Below the pieces are notes generated by a model that was given only the letters and a program-made list of their open reading frames with translations, was not told where the DNA came from and did not search any database. This document shows positions 1 through 8,283 of a DNA stretch of 64,000 nucleotides, piece by piece; position 1 is the first letter of the stretch, and every line of letters begins with the position of its first letter. Location of the stretch: the NCBI GenBank assembly GCA_017412765.1, contig JAFPWN010000046.1:55704-119703 (forward strand), given 5' to 3'. The DNA comes from Oscillospiraceae bacterium (lineage in GTDB: Bacteria; Bacillota; Clostridia; Oscillospirales; Oscillospiraceae). Position numbers and translations under genes: made by a program.

Positions 1-344
1 TTCCGGTGCGCGAGCTTGAGTGCTGCTCCGGCGACCTCGCCGACCTCAAGGTCAAGAGCTGCGACATCGAGGCTTGGAGCCCCAGACAGAAGAAATACTT
101 CGAGGTCTGCTCCTGCACCAATATGGGCGACGCGCAGGCGCGCCGCCTCGGAATCCGCGTCAAGGACAAGGACGGAAAGATCTACCTCGCGCACACGCTG
201 AACAACACCGTCGTCGCGCCTCCGCGTATGCTCATAGCGCTCCTTGAGAACAACCTCGCAGCCGACGGCTCCGTGAGGATACCCGAGGCGCTCCGTCCCT
301 ATATGGGCGGCAAGGATCATCTCGAGAAATCCAAGGCGTTTTAA
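1..344 (+). CDS. serS: Seryl-tRNA synthetase, C-terminal part (5' cut by window edge)
   Basis: The last 114 or so codons of a class II seryl-tRNA synthetase, which charges tRNA-Ser with serine in the cytoplasm. The frame is open from base 3. Family landmarks are visible in order: CSGDLADLK, then a D-E-W segment (DIEAWSPRQKKY), CSCTNMGDAQARR (motif 2/3 region, usually SSCSNFxDFQARR), HTLNNTVVAPPRMLIALLEN (motif 3 with its Arg) and the ending IPEALRPYMGG. The coiled-coil tRNA-binding arm and the true start lie outside the window. Two Cys replace the usual Ser in SSCSN, a mild variation. Identification is secure. Confidence 0.95.
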   Translation, partial: PVRELECCSGDLADLKVKSCDIEAWSPRQKKYFEVCSCTNMGDAQARRLGIRVKDKDGKIYLAHTLNNTVVAPPRMLIALLENNLAADGSVRIPEALRPYMGGKDHLEKSKAF

Positions 345-520
345 GGAGCGCAGAAACAAGCCCTTTAAACAAATCGAAGCGTCGCTTTACTTCGATTTGA
401 GAGGAGGCGCAGCGGAATGAATGAGCTTTTTCGCTTTGCGGCAAAGCGAACGATATGAAGCCTGCGCCGACGAGTTCCACGTGAAACAGTTAACATAATT
501 TTATAAAGGAGAGATAACAC
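345..520. repeat. Intergenic gap with a beta-type structured repeat
   Basis: Between serS and mscL. Bases 371-398 form a hairpin (AAATCGAAG / CTTCGATTT, 9-bp stem) followed at 401-475 by a beta repeat: GAGGAGGCGCAGCGGAATG, an inner hairpin CGCTTTGC-gg-CAAAGCG, then GAACGATATG and the closing arm CTGCGCC. Other beta copies are at 14361-14470, 17267-17390 and 40015-40131. The mscL ribosome site (AAGGAGAG, about 507-514) follows. Confidence 0.75.
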
Positions 521-964
521 ATGAAAAAGTTCTTCGCAGAATTCAAGGAATTTATCGCAAAGGGCAACGTGCTCGACATGGCGGTCGGCGTTATCGTCGG
601 CGGCGCGTTCGGCAAGATCACCTCGACCCTCGTCGCAAACGTGATAACCCCGCTTCTGGCGTTCCTTTTCAATTCCCCCAACACCGACGCGCTGAACATC
701 ACCCTGCGCGCGGCTGACGAGGCCGCCGGTACTGAGGCGATAGTCCTCGGACTCGGCACGTTTGTCGGCGCGATAATCGACTTTGTAGTCATCGCCTTCG
801 TGCTGTTCCTCATCATCAAGTCCTTCAACAAGATGCGCGCGATAGCCGAAGCGAAGAAGAAGGCCGAGGAGGCCGAGCCGGAGCCCGAACCCGAGGCTGA
901 GCCGGAGCCTTCCGCCGAGGAGAAGCTCCTCACCGAGATCCGCGACCTGCTGAAGAACAAGTGA
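521..964 (+). CDS. mscL: Large-conductance mechanosensitive channel MscL
   Basis: Homopentameric inner-membrane channel that opens under membrane tension and releases solutes on hypo-osmotic shock. The protein has 147 residues, close to the family norm. It opens with the amphipathic N-terminal helix (KKFFAEFKEFIAKGNVLDMAVGV), followed by TM1 carrying the Gly/Ala-rich pore lining (VIVGGAFGKITSTLVANVI), a periplasmic-type loop, TM2 (about 88-110) and a charged C-terminal bundle helix. A run of E-P/E-A repeats (about residues 119-132) makes the tail unusually acidic. The start is chosen for the AAGGAGAG site 7 bases upstream. Its stop overlaps the GTG start of rsmG, so the two are probably translationally coupled. 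Confidence 0.95.
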   Translation: MKKFFAEFKEFIAKGNVLDMAVGVIVGGAFGKITSTLVANVITPLLAFLFNSPNTDALNITLRAADEAAGTEAIVLGLGTFVGAIIDFVVIAFVLFLIIKSFNKMRAIAEAKKKAEEAEPEPEPEAEPEPSAEEKLLTEIRDLLKNK

Positions 965-1665
965 GCGTTAAGGAGATACTGAAAAGCGGCGCGCCCGAAA
1001 TGGGTGTGCCGCTCGGCGATATTGAGAAGTTCCGCGTTTACTACGAGCTTCTCGAGCGGCGCAACCGGGAATTCAACCTGACCGCCATCACCGATGAGAA
1101 CGACGCGGCGCAGAAGCACTTTCTCGACTCGCTCGGAGTGCTGAAAAGCGCCGATTTTGCGGGAAAGAGCGTTATCGACGTCGGCTGCGGCGCCGGTTTT
1201 CCCGGCTTTCCTATAAGGATCGCGGAGCCGACGGTGAGCCTCACGAGCGTAGACAGCACCGAGAAAAAGGTGGCGTTCCTCGAGGAGGTCAACGCGGCGC
1301 TCTCGCTCGACGTAAAATGCCTGCACGCGCGGGCGGAGGAGCTTGGTCAGGACCCCGCTTACCGCGAAAAGTACGATATCGCGGTGTCGAGAGCGGTCGC
1401 GCGGCTGAACGTGCTCTGCGAGCTGTGTCTGCCGCTTGTGAAGCCCGGAGGAAAATTCCTTGCGATGAAGGCCCTCGACTCCGACGAGGAGATCGGGGAG
1501 GCGCGCGCCGGGATAGAAAAGCTCGGCGGAATGATCGCGCGCGTGGACGAATACGATATACCCGGCACGGAGCTGCGCCGCAGGGTAGTGGTGATCGAAA
1601 AGCACCGCAAAACGCCGGAAAAGTACCCGAGAAGGTTCGGAACGATCAAAAAGCAGCCGTTATAA
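961..1665 (+). CDS. rsmG: 16S rRNA (guanine-N7)-methyltransferase RsmG (GidB)
   Basis: SAM-dependent enzyme that methylates N7 of G527 in 16S rRNA, in the decoding-site loop; loss of it in other bacteria gives low-level streptomycin resistance. It has 234 residues, typical of the family. Seen: RRNREFNLTAITDENDAAQKHF near the N terminus, the SAM motif I DVGCGAGFPGFP, then SVDSTEKKVAFL and a later VSRAVARL segment. The start is GTG at 961, overlapping the mscL stop by 4 bases; no better start is visible. A weak GC hairpin at 1686-1710 follows the gene. In many Firmicutes rsmG is found near the replication origin; here it is about 24 kb from oriC. Confidence 0.95.
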   Translation: MSVKEILKSGAPEMGVPLGDIEKFRVYYELLERRNREFNLTAITDENDAAQKHFLDSLGVLKSADFAGKSVIDVGCGAGFPGFPIRIAEPTVSLTSVDSTEKKVAFLEEVNAALSLDVKCLHARAEELGQDPAYREKYDIAVSRAVARLNVLCELCLPLVKPGGKFLAMKALDSDEEIGEARAGIEKLGGMIARVDEYDIPGTELRRRVVVIEKHRKTPEKYPRRFGTIKKQPL

Positions 1666-1685
1666 GTCGAAATTGTAAATATGTA

Positions 1686-1714
1686 CCCCCGGTGCAGAGC
1701 GCATCGGGGGTTTG
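1686..1714 (+). terminator. Hairpin after rsmG
   Basis: CCCCCGGTGC-agagc-GCATCGGGGG, a 10-bp stem with one G-T pair, followed by TTTGGGG. The T-run is short, so termination may be weak. Confidence 0.55.
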
Positions 1715-1758
1715 GGGCGTAATTAGTATGCGCTCAATTCAATATTTAAGGATATTCT

Positions 1759-4700
1759 ATGAAACTTATCACAACAGCACTCAAAAACGACGAGGCTTTT
1801 TCGAGCATAATCGCCGCCATCGACGGCGGAAAGTGTCCGGCGCTGCTGAGCGGGACCGGCGCTGTCTGCCGCGCCCACGCCGCCGGAGCGATCCGCGCCG
1901 AGACAGCGAGACCCGTCATAGCGATATGCTCCGATGAGCAGGAGGCGCGGAAGATGGCGGAGGATCTCACCGCCTTCACCGGCGAGCCTGTCACGCTGCT
2001 CACCGGGCGCGATTTCGTCTTTTACAACGCCGAGAGCGTCAGCCGCGAGGCTGAAAGACGGCGCATCGGCGTATTTTTCGATATGCTGAGCGGCGGCGCG
2101 GGTCTTGTCGTCACAACGCCCGAGGCGCTGATGATACGCGCGATGCCGCCCGACGTGTTCGAGAGCCTCACTATCGAGCTGAAAAACGGCGGCGAATACT
2201 CGCTCGACGATATCGTTTCCCGCCTCGTCGCCGCAGGCTACACACGCGCCTCGCAGGTCGAGGGCGCGGGGCAGTTTTCCGTGCGCGGCGGCATACTCGA
2301 TTTCTTCTCGCCGGGCGCTGACGAGCCGGTGCGAATCGAGTTTTTCGGCGATGAGATCGACTCGATGGGATATTTCGATCCCCTGACGCAGCGCCGGACG
2401 GAGCACCTCGACTCGGCGCGCATACTGCCCGTTCAGGAGGCGCCGGTGAGCGCCGCAAAGGGCGGGCGGGACGCCCTCTGCGACCGCATTGAGAGCTACG
2501 GCAAACGGCTTTTGCGCCGTAAAAATACAAAAAAAGAGCTTTTAGAGGCGATAAACGGCGATCTGAGCCGCATCCGGGACGGAAGAGGTCTGCCCGCGAG
2601 CGACCGCTATCTCGACCTTCTCTACGAGCCGGCGACCGCCGTCGATTACTTCCCGCCGGACGCGGTGGTCATTATGTGTGAGCCGGGGCGCAACGCCGAC
2701 ACCGCGAAAAACTACCTCTGGCAGCTCTCCGAGGATCTGACCGCGCTTGCGGAAAAGGGCGCGCTCGAGGGCTCTGCCGAGCGCTTTATCGCGCCGTGGG
2801 ACGACGTTGTCGAGCGGCTTTCGGACTTTCCGATCGTCATGATGGCGGCGTTTACGACGAGCGCTCTGCCCGTCGCGCCGCGAACGATGGAAACGCAGAC
2901 GGTAAAGCAGCTGCCCTCCTACGGCGGCTCGCTCGAGACCGCCGCAAGCGATATACGCCACTATATGAACTCCGGCTTCGGAGTGGTTGTGCTCGTAAAG
3001 GATCAGCGCCGCGCGGAAATACTCTCAGATTACCTCTTTAAGCTCGGCACAAAGGTATCGGTTGACATAAATCTGTCGAGCCTGCCGGAGAAGGGCAAAA
3101 CCGTCATCGCCGCGGGCAGCCTCAGCGCGGGGCTTGAATATCCGGCGCTGAAGCTTGCGATACTCTCCGAGGGGCAGTTTCTCAAGGAGACGTTCCGCAA
3201 AAAGGCGAAGCGCCGCCGCGACTCCAACAGGCAGCGGCTCGAGAGCTTCACAGACCTCTCGCCGGGCGATCTCATCGTCCACGAGACCTATGGCATCGGG
3301 CGCTTCGTCGGAATGGTCACGCGCGAGGTGGACTCTGTGCGCCGCGACTATATAAAAATCGCCTACGCCGGCACCGACGCGCTCTACGTCCCCGCGACGC
3401 AGCTCGACATGATCTCAAAGTACATCGGCGCGGGCGAGGACGCGCCCGTGAAGCTCTCGAAGCTCGGCGGAACCGACTGGGCGAAGGCGAAGATCAGGGC
3501 AAAGCACGCGGCGAAGGATCTCGCGGAGGGACTTCTGAAGCTCCAGGCGGCGCGAAAGGGCGCAGTCGGCTACGCTTTCAGCCCGGACAGCCCGTGGTAC
3601 CGTGAGTTTGAGGACAACTTTGAGTATCAGGAGACGGACGATCAGCTCCGCGCGATAAAGGATATAAAGCGCGATATGGAGAGCCCGGTGCCGATGGACA
3701 GACTTCTCTGCGGCGACGTCGGCTACGGAAAGACCGAGGTCGCGCTCCGCGCCGTTATGAAATGCGTCATGGACGGGCGGCAGGCGGCGATCCTTGTGCC
3801 GACTACGGTGCTCGCGCAGCAGCATTATCAGACCGCGATGCGCCGATTTACGGGCTTTCCGGTCACCATCGAGGTGCTGAGCCGGTTCAGAACTCCGGCG
3901 CAGGTCAAAAAAGCCCTCGCGGGTCTTGAAACCGGCGAGGTCGATATAGTTATCGGCACGCACAAGCTTCTCGGCAAAGAGGTGCGCTTCAAAAAGCTCG
4001 GACTTCTCGTAGTGGATGAGGAGCAGCGCTTCGGAGTTACGCACAAGGAGCGGCTGAAGGAGCTTTCCAAAACCGTGGACGTTCTGACTCTCTCTGCAAC
4101 GCCGATACCGCGGACGCTGAATATGGCGCTCTCGGGCGTGCGCGATATGTCTACCATCGAGGAGCCGCCCTCCGACCGCCAGCCGGTGCAGACCTACGTC
4201 ATCGAGCACGATTGGGGCGTTCTCACCGACGCCATACGGCGCGAGCTCGGGCGCGGCGGGCAGGTCTACTACCTCCACAACCGCGTTGACAACATCGAGC
4301 GCACGGCGATGAAGCTCAGGGAGATGCTCGGCGACGTCGCGATAACGGTCGCTCACGGCAAGATGGACGAGGAGAGCCTCGGCAGAGTAATGGAAAATAT
4401 GCAGGCGGGCGAAATTCAGATCCTCGTCTGCACAACGATCATCGAGACCGGCATCGACATTCCGAACGTCAACACCCTCATCATCGAGGACGCGGACAGG
4501 ATGGGGCTTGCCCAGCTCCACCAGATACGCGGGCGCGTCGGGCGCTCGAGCCGCAGGGCGTTCGCGTATTTCACGTTCCGCAAGGATAAGGTGCTGAACG
4601 AGACCGCGGAAAAGCGCCTCTCCGCGATATGCGAGTTTGCGGAGTTCAACTCCGGCTTCAAGATAGCGATGCGCGACCTTGAGATACGCGGCGCGGGCAA

Positions 4701-5262
4701 TATCCTCGGCGCGGAGCAGTCAGGCCACATGATGAGCGTCGGCTACGATATGTATCTCAAGCTTCTCGAGGAGGCTGTTCAGGAGGAAAAGGGCGAGAGA
4801 GTTGAGGCAAAGCCCGAGTGCTCCGCCGATCTTGCGATCAGCGCCAACATTCCGGCAAGCTACGTACAGAGCCAGGAGCAGAGGATGGATCTCTACCGCC
4901 GCATCGCCCACATCCGCACCGAGGAGGACGCCGACGACATGACCGACGAGCTTATCGACCGCTTCGGCGATCCCCCGAGCGCCGTAAACGCGCTCATACA
5001 GGTCGCGCTTCTGCGCGGCGAGGCGGCGAGCACCGGCATTTCCGAGATCAGTCAAAAGGACGGAAAGCTCATTTTCGCCCTCTCCGACTTCGAGCCGGAG
5101 CGGCTGAGCAGACTTTACTCTCTGCCGGAGTACAAGCCGCGCATAAAAATCGAGGCCGGCGCGAAGCCGGCGATGAGCTTCCGGCTGAAGCCGACCGACC
5201 GCGTGCTCGACGTCGCGGTGAAGCTCGTGAGAGATTACAAGGCGGCAAATCTTGTAAAATAG
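1759..5262 (+). CDS. mfd: Transcription-repair coupling factor Mfd
   Basis: An ATP-driven DNA translocase that pushes stalled RNA polymerase off damaged DNA and recruits UvrA. It has 1167 residues, the usual size. Domain order: UvrB-like N-terminal module (about 1-330, with VRGGILDFFSPG), RNA-polymerase-interacting CarD/RID domain (about 500-570, GDLIVHETYGIGRFVGM), then the RecG-like motor. Walker A is GDVGYGKTE (about residue 651), motif II is the DEEQ box (about 753), then TLSATPIPRTLNMAL and the QIRGRVGRS helicase motif VI. The C-terminal TRCF domain ends the protein. UvrA, its partner, is encoded at 49926-52769. Transcribed alone; start ATG with a weak upstream site. Confidence 0.97.
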   Translation: MKLITTALKNDEAFSSIIAAIDGGKCPALLSGTGAVCRAHAAGAIRAETARPVIAICSDEQEARKMAEDLTAFTGEPVTLLTGRDFVFYNAESVSREAERRRIGVFFDMLSGGAGLVVTTPEALMIRAMPPDVFESLTIELKNGGEYSLDDIVSRLVAAGYTRASQVEGAGQFSVRGGILDFFSPGADEPVRIEFFGDEIDSMGYFDPLTQRRTEHLDSARILPVQEAPVSAAKGGRDALCDRIESYGKRLLRRKNTKKELLEAINGDLSRIRDGRGLPASDRYLDLLYEPATAVDYFPPDAVVIMCEPGRNADTAKNYLWQLSEDLTALAEKGALEGSAERFIAPWDDVVERLSDFPIVMMAAFTTSALPVAPRTMETQTVKQLPSYGGSLETAASDIRHYMNSGFGVVVLVKDQRRAEILSDYLFKLGTKVSVDINLSSLPEKGKTVIAAGSLSAGLEYPALKLAILSEGQFLKETFRKKAKRRRDSNRQRLESFTDLSPGDLIVHETYGIGRFVGMVTREVDSVRRDYIKIAYAGTDALYVPATQLDMISKYIGAGEDAPVKLSKLGGTDWAKAKIRAKHAAKDLAEGLLKLQAARKGAVGYAFSPDSPWYREFEDNFEYQETDDQLRAIKDIKRDMESPVPMDRLLCGDVGYGKTEVALRAVMKCVMDGRQAAILVPTTVLAQQHYQTAMRRFTGFPVTIEVLSRFRTPAQVKKALAGLETGEVDIVIGTHKLLGKEVRFKKLGLLVVDEEQRFGVTHKERLKELSKTVDVLTLSATPIPRTLNMALSGVRDMSTIEEPPSDRQPVQTYVIEHDWGVLTDAIRRELGRGGQVYYLHNRVDNIERTAMKLREMLGDVAITVAHGKMDEESLGRVMENMQAGEIQILVCTTIIETGIDIPNVNTLIIEDADRMGLAQLHQIRGRVGRSSRRAFAYFTFRKDKVLNETAEKRLSAICEFAEFNSGFKIAMRDLEIRGAGNILGAEQSGHMMSVGYDMYLKLLEEAVQEEKGERVEAKPECSADLAISANIPASYVQSQEQRMDLYRRIAHIRTEEDADDMTDELIDRFGDPPSAVNALIQVALLRGEAASTGISEISQKDGKLIFALSDFEPERLSRLYSLPEYKPRIKIEAGAKPAMSFRLKPTDRVLDVAVKLVRDYKAANLVK

Positions 5263-5269
5263 CAGCAGC

Positions 5270-5297
5270 CATGATATAGTAAGCATGATATAGTAAG
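5270..5297. repeat. Exact 14-bp tandem duplication
   Basis: CATGATATAGTAAG occurs twice head to tail, directly after the mfd stop and before the threonine dehydratase ribosome site. No function is apparent. Confidence 0.9.
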
Positions 5298-5321
5298 GCA
5301 GTGGAGAGAGGGAGGCTTTAT

Positions 5322-6287
5322 ATGAATCAATTTGAAATGATCAGGAACGCTGCGGAAACGCTGCACAATGTTGCAAGACTTACACCCATCATACCTTTTG
5401 ACGGCTTGACCCCTAATCTGTTTATCAAAGCTGAAAATCTGCAAAGGACAGGTTCCTTCAAAATCCGCGGCGCTTTTAACAAGCTGAGCAGCCTTTCCGC
5501 CGAGGAAGCCTCAAAGGGCGTCATTGCGTGCTCCGCCGGTAATCATGCGCAGGGCGTGGCTTATTCCGCAATGAGGTTGGGAATGCGCGCAGTCATTTGT
5601 ATGCCGGATTACGCGCCGGTCATGAAGATCAAAGGGACGCGCCGCTTTGGCGCAGAGGTCGTTCTGGTCCCCGGCAATTATGATGACTCCGCTAAAGAGG
5701 CGAAAAGGCTGGCAGATGAAAAGGGCTACACCTTTGCCCACCCCTTCAATGACCCCTATGTGATCGCAGGTCAGGGGACCATCGGACTGGAGATCCTTTC
5801 GCAGATGCCGGATGTGGAGCAAGTAGTCGTTCCGATCGGAGGCGGCGGGCTGATCAGCGGTGTCGCCGTCGCCATCAAAAACCTGAAGCCCGATGTAAAG
5901 GTTATCGGCGTTCAAACGGTCAATGTCCCGTCTATGTATGCCTCCTTTGGCTTAAATGAGGTGGAAACGCTTAAAGACAGGGCGACCATCGCCGACGGTA
6001 TTCACGTGTTGACGCCGGGAGATCTGACTTTTGAGATCGTCGGAAAGTATGTGGATGATATCGTGACTGTGCGTGAGGACGAGATTGAAGGGGCGATGGC
6101 CACACTGATGGAACACTCAAAAATGGTAGCGGAAGGAGCAGGCGCTACAAGCGTCGCGGCGTTTATGTATGACCGGATCAATACGGATCTTCGGACGGTC
6201 GCCGTCGTTTCAGGCGGAAACGTGGACATCAGCACGCTGGGGAACATCATTGAAAGGGAATTGAAGCGAAGAACGGATACGATATGA
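5322..6287 (+). CDS. tdcB: Threonine dehydratase, catabolic type without ACT domain
   Basis: PLP-dependent fold-type II enzyme, most likely deaminating L-threonine (and serine) to 2-oxobutyrate and ammonia. It has 321 residues. The PLP lysine is Lys47 in TGSFKIRGAFN, the phosphate loop is IGGGGLISGVAVA and the cofactor-stacking region reads CSAGNHAQGVA. It stops soon after the catalytic domain and has no regulatory ACT domain, unlike biosynthetic IlvA. The ATG at 5322 is preferred over the upstream start at 5301 because GAGGGAGGC lies 8-16 bases before it. Its stop overlaps the next start by 4 bases. Codon use looks less G+C rich than its neighbours, a hint of transfer. A serine racemase or related dehydratase cannot be excluded. 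Confidence 0.85.
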   Translation: MNQFEMIRNAAETLHNVARLTPIIPFDGLTPNLFIKAENLQRTGSFKIRGAFNKLSSLSAEEASKGVIACSAGNHAQGVAYSAMRLGMRAVICMPDYAPVMKIKGTRRFGAEVVLVPGNYDDSAKEAKRLADEKGYTFAHPFNDPYVIAGQGTIGLEILSQMPDVEQVVVPIGGGGLISGVAVAIKNLKPDVKVIGVQTVNVPSMYASFGLNEVETLKDRATIADGIHVLTPGDLTFEIVGKYVDDIVTVREDEIEGAMATLMEHSKMVAEGAGATSVAAFMYDRINTDLRTVAVVSGGNVDISTLGNIIERELKRRTDTI

Positions 6288-6871
6288 ACTACCTCTGGGA
6301 TCTGGACGGAACGCTGCTCGACAGCTACCCCGTCATACTGAAAAGCCTCAAGACTGTCTTAAAAGCGCAGAATTTGCCGATTTCCGAAACTTTGGGCGAG
6401 GAAATACTGCGCTCCTCAGTGCGCGCGTATCTCGGCACAGACGAGCTTTTCAGCCTCTATTACGCGGAAAACGAGCGCCACCAGCGCGACGTTCGCGCCA
6501 TGCCCGGCGCCCTCGAAACGCTGAGAGCGTTATCTGAGCGCGGAGACAGACATTTTGTGTACACCCACCGCGGCGAATCGGCGTTTGCTGTGCTCGAGCA
6601 GAACGGGCTTTTGCGGTACTTCACCGAGGTGCTGACCGCGGAGAGCGGTTTTCCGCGCAAGCCCGACCCGGCGGCGCTTCTCTATCTTATGGAAAAGCAC
6701 GGCTTTTCGCCGGACGAGGCGTTCTACGTCGGTGACCGCGCGCTCGATATCGAGGCGGCGCGAAACGCGGGAATACCGGCGATCCTCTATCTGCCCGAGG
6801 GCAGTCCGGTGCGCGCCGGCATAGGCGAAGCGAGAGTCGTGCGCGACCTGCGCGAGATAGCAGGGCTGTAA
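6284..6871 (+). CDS. HAD-family hydrolase, phosphoglycolate phosphatase-like
   Basis: Cytoplasmic haloacid-dehalogenase-type phosphatase, 195 residues. All four motifs are visible: motif I WDLDGTLLD (nucleophile Asp6, acid/base Asp8), motif II with Thr in VYTHR, motif III Lys in RKPDP, and motif IV VGDRALDIEAARNAG. A small helical cap lies between motifs I and II (about residues 15-80), so subclass I. The substrate cannot be told from sequence; phosphoglycolate or a sugar phosphate is typical. The ATGA overlap with the threonine dehydratase gene implies co-translation, but no metabolic link is evident. Confidence 0.88.
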   Translation: MNYLWDLDGTLLDSYPVILKSLKTVLKAQNLPISETLGEEILRSSVRAYLGTDELFSLYYAENERHQRDVRAMPGALETLRALSERGDRHFVYTHRGESAFAVLEQNGLLRYFTEVLTAESGFPRKPDPAALLYLMEKHGFSPDEAFYVGDRALDIEAARNAGIPAILYLPEGSPVRAGIGEARVVRDLREIAGL

Positions 6872-6925
6872 CCGCAAAGAAAGCAAAATAGTTCATTTCG
6901 TGCGGCGAAAAACCACAAATTTCAG

Positions 6926-6953
6926 TTGCAATCACTTTTTTAAATGGTATAAT
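6926..6953 (+). promoter_or_regulatory. Promoter for lipoprotein gene at 6992
   Basis: -35 TTGCAA (6926-6931), 16-bp spacer, -10 TATAAT (6948-6953), in an A+T-rich stretch before the G-rich ribosome site. Confidence 0.8.
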
Positions 6954-6991
6954 TTAAATATAAATTGTTCGCGATTCCGGGGGGATTGCCG

Positions 6992-7567
6992 ATGAAGCGG
7001 CTGATTGCAGTCATTCTTTTGCTCGCGCTCACCGGGTGTACTGCGCCCGGCTTCAGCGAGACTACCGGCGGCTTCGTCGGCGGCGGCGACGCTTACCGCG
7101 AAAAGGGCGGCGAGGGCGGCTCCTCCGCGCGCCCCGATTACACCCCCGGAGCTATCGACGGCAGAAGCTACGAAAACGGCTTTTTCGGCTTCGGCTTCAC
7201 TCTTCCCGAGGGCTGGGAGTGGAGCGAGAACGAGAAATTCGAGCTGTACACGGTCAAAAGCGGCGGCTCGTCGCTCTCATTCCGCGCCGGCGCGGGAAGC
7301 GCGTCCGGCGTCTACGCCGAGGCGCTTGAGAAAACGCCGCCCGCCCTTGAGGACGCGGGCTTATCCGACGTGAAAGCCGAGGAGATCACGATCGACCTCG
7401 CCGGCGAGCCGACCCACGCCATCAAAATCACGGCAAAAATCGCAAAAACCGGCTCAGAGCTGCATATTCTCACCGTTTTCATCGAGCGCAGCGGCTGGTA
7501 CGGCGAGTTCAACGCCACCTCCGCAGGCTCCGACAGCACGCAGGAAATAATCAATATTCTCAATTAA
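6992..7567 (+). CDS. Lipoprotein of unknown function (paralogue of next gene)
   Basis: A 191-residue exported protein with a lipoprotein signal peptide: MKR, a hydrophobic core and the lipobox LTGC, so it is probably anchored outside the membrane. After a Gly-rich linker comes a domain beginning PGAIDGRSYEN, with LPEGWEWSE and a final IERSGWYGEF...IINIL part. The same pattern (PG-IDG-Y-S/F-F--LPEGW-W...Y-GEF-ATS) recurs in the gene at 7651, so they are tandem paralogues. The domain recalls small secreted DUF-type folds of Clostridia, but I do not recognise a named function. The ATG at 6992 follows GGGGGGA; an upstream start at 6965 lacks a signal-peptide logic. Confidence 0.8.
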   Translation: MKRLIAVILLLALTGCTAPGFSETTGGFVGGGDAYREKGGEGGSSARPDYTPGAIDGRSYENGFFGFGFTLPEGWEWSENEKFELYTVKSGGSSLSFRAGAGSASGVYAEALEKTPPALEDAGLSDVKAEEITIDLAGEPTHAIKITAKIAKTGSELHILTVFIERSGWYGEFNATSAGSDSTQEIINILN

Positions 7568-7572
7568 CCGCA

Positions 7573-7603
7573 CCCCCGGGATTGCAAAACCCCGGGGGTT
7601 TTG
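7573..7603 (+). terminator. Rho-independent terminator between the two lipoprotein genes
   Basis: Stem CCCCCGGG (7573-7580) / CCCGGGGG (7591-7598) with a 10-base loop, followed by TTTTG. The loop holds the -35 box of the next promoter. Confidence 0.85.
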
Positions 7604-7610
7604 CTATAAT
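7582..7610 (+). promoter_or_regulatory. Promoter overlapping the terminator, for gene at 7651
   Basis: -35 TTGCAA (7582-7587) lies in the loop of the preceding terminator hairpin; 17-bp spacer; -10 TATAAT (7605-7610) just after the T-run. Confidence 0.8.
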
Positions 7611-7650
7611 GTTCACATTATCGGATCGAAACAGACCGTTGGAGGCATAA

Positions 7651-8283
7651 ATGAAAAAAATTCTGCCTGTACTTATGATAATCGCGCTTTTAGCTTCCTG
7701 CGCAGCGCCGGAATCACCGGTTCCTGTCGAGGACGCGCCGGCGGAAGCCCCGGCGGAAACGCCCGCTGAAGCCCCGGAGGAGCCGGAAGAGCCGCCTGAG
7801 CCGCCGCGGCCGGAGTATGAGCCGGGCGTGATCGACGGCGATACCTATATCAGCGACTACTTTTCGGTGCGCTTTAAGCTTCCCGAGGGCTGGCAGTGGT
7901 TTACCGACAGCGCGAACGAAAACGGGCTCAGCGCGGACTTCGAGATGTACGCCTTCGGTGACGAGGGGCTTCAGAGCATGAGCTTCACTGCCGGAGAGGG
8001 CGGCGCCGGGGACGCGTGCGCGACCTATCTTGCCGACCTGCCCGCCGCGCTTGAGGAGTCCGGCTACTCAGATTACGGCTACGCCGAGACGACGGTCACG
8101 ATCGCCGGCAGGGAGTGCCCCGCTGTTTCCCTCGCCGGAACGGTCGAGGTCGTCGAGGGAGTTTCCGCGCCGGTGTACATACTCGCGGTTTTCGTTGAGC
8201 ATGAGGGGCGCTACGGCGAATTTACCGCCACAAGCTTCGTCACCGACGCAAACGCAGAGATTATCGAAGGAGTTACCGAATGA
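7651..8283 (+). CDS. Lipoprotein of unknown function with Pro/Glu/Ala linker
   Basis: A 210-residue exported lipoprotein: MKK, a hydrophobic core and the lipobox LASC. A long Ala-Pro-Glu linker (about residues 25-55) separates the anchor from a globular domain starting PGVIDGDTY that is clearly related to the preceding protein (LPEGWQWF, then EHEGRYGEFTATSF near the end). Ribosome site TTGGAGGC. The stop overlaps prmA by 4 bases (ATGA), so it is co-translated with a ribosomal protein methyltransferase, an odd pairing that probably reflects only transcription economy. Function not recognised. Confidence 0.82.
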   Translation: MKKILPVLMIIALLASCAAPESPVPVEDAPAEAPAETPAEAPEEPEEPPEPPRPEYEPGVIDGDTYISDYFSVRFKLPEGWQWFTDSANENGLSADFEMYAFGDEGLQSMSFTAGEGGAGDACATYLADLPAALEESGYSDYGYAETTVTIAGRECPAVSLAGTVEVVEGVSAPVYILAVFVEHEGRYGEFTATSFVTDANAEIIEGVTE

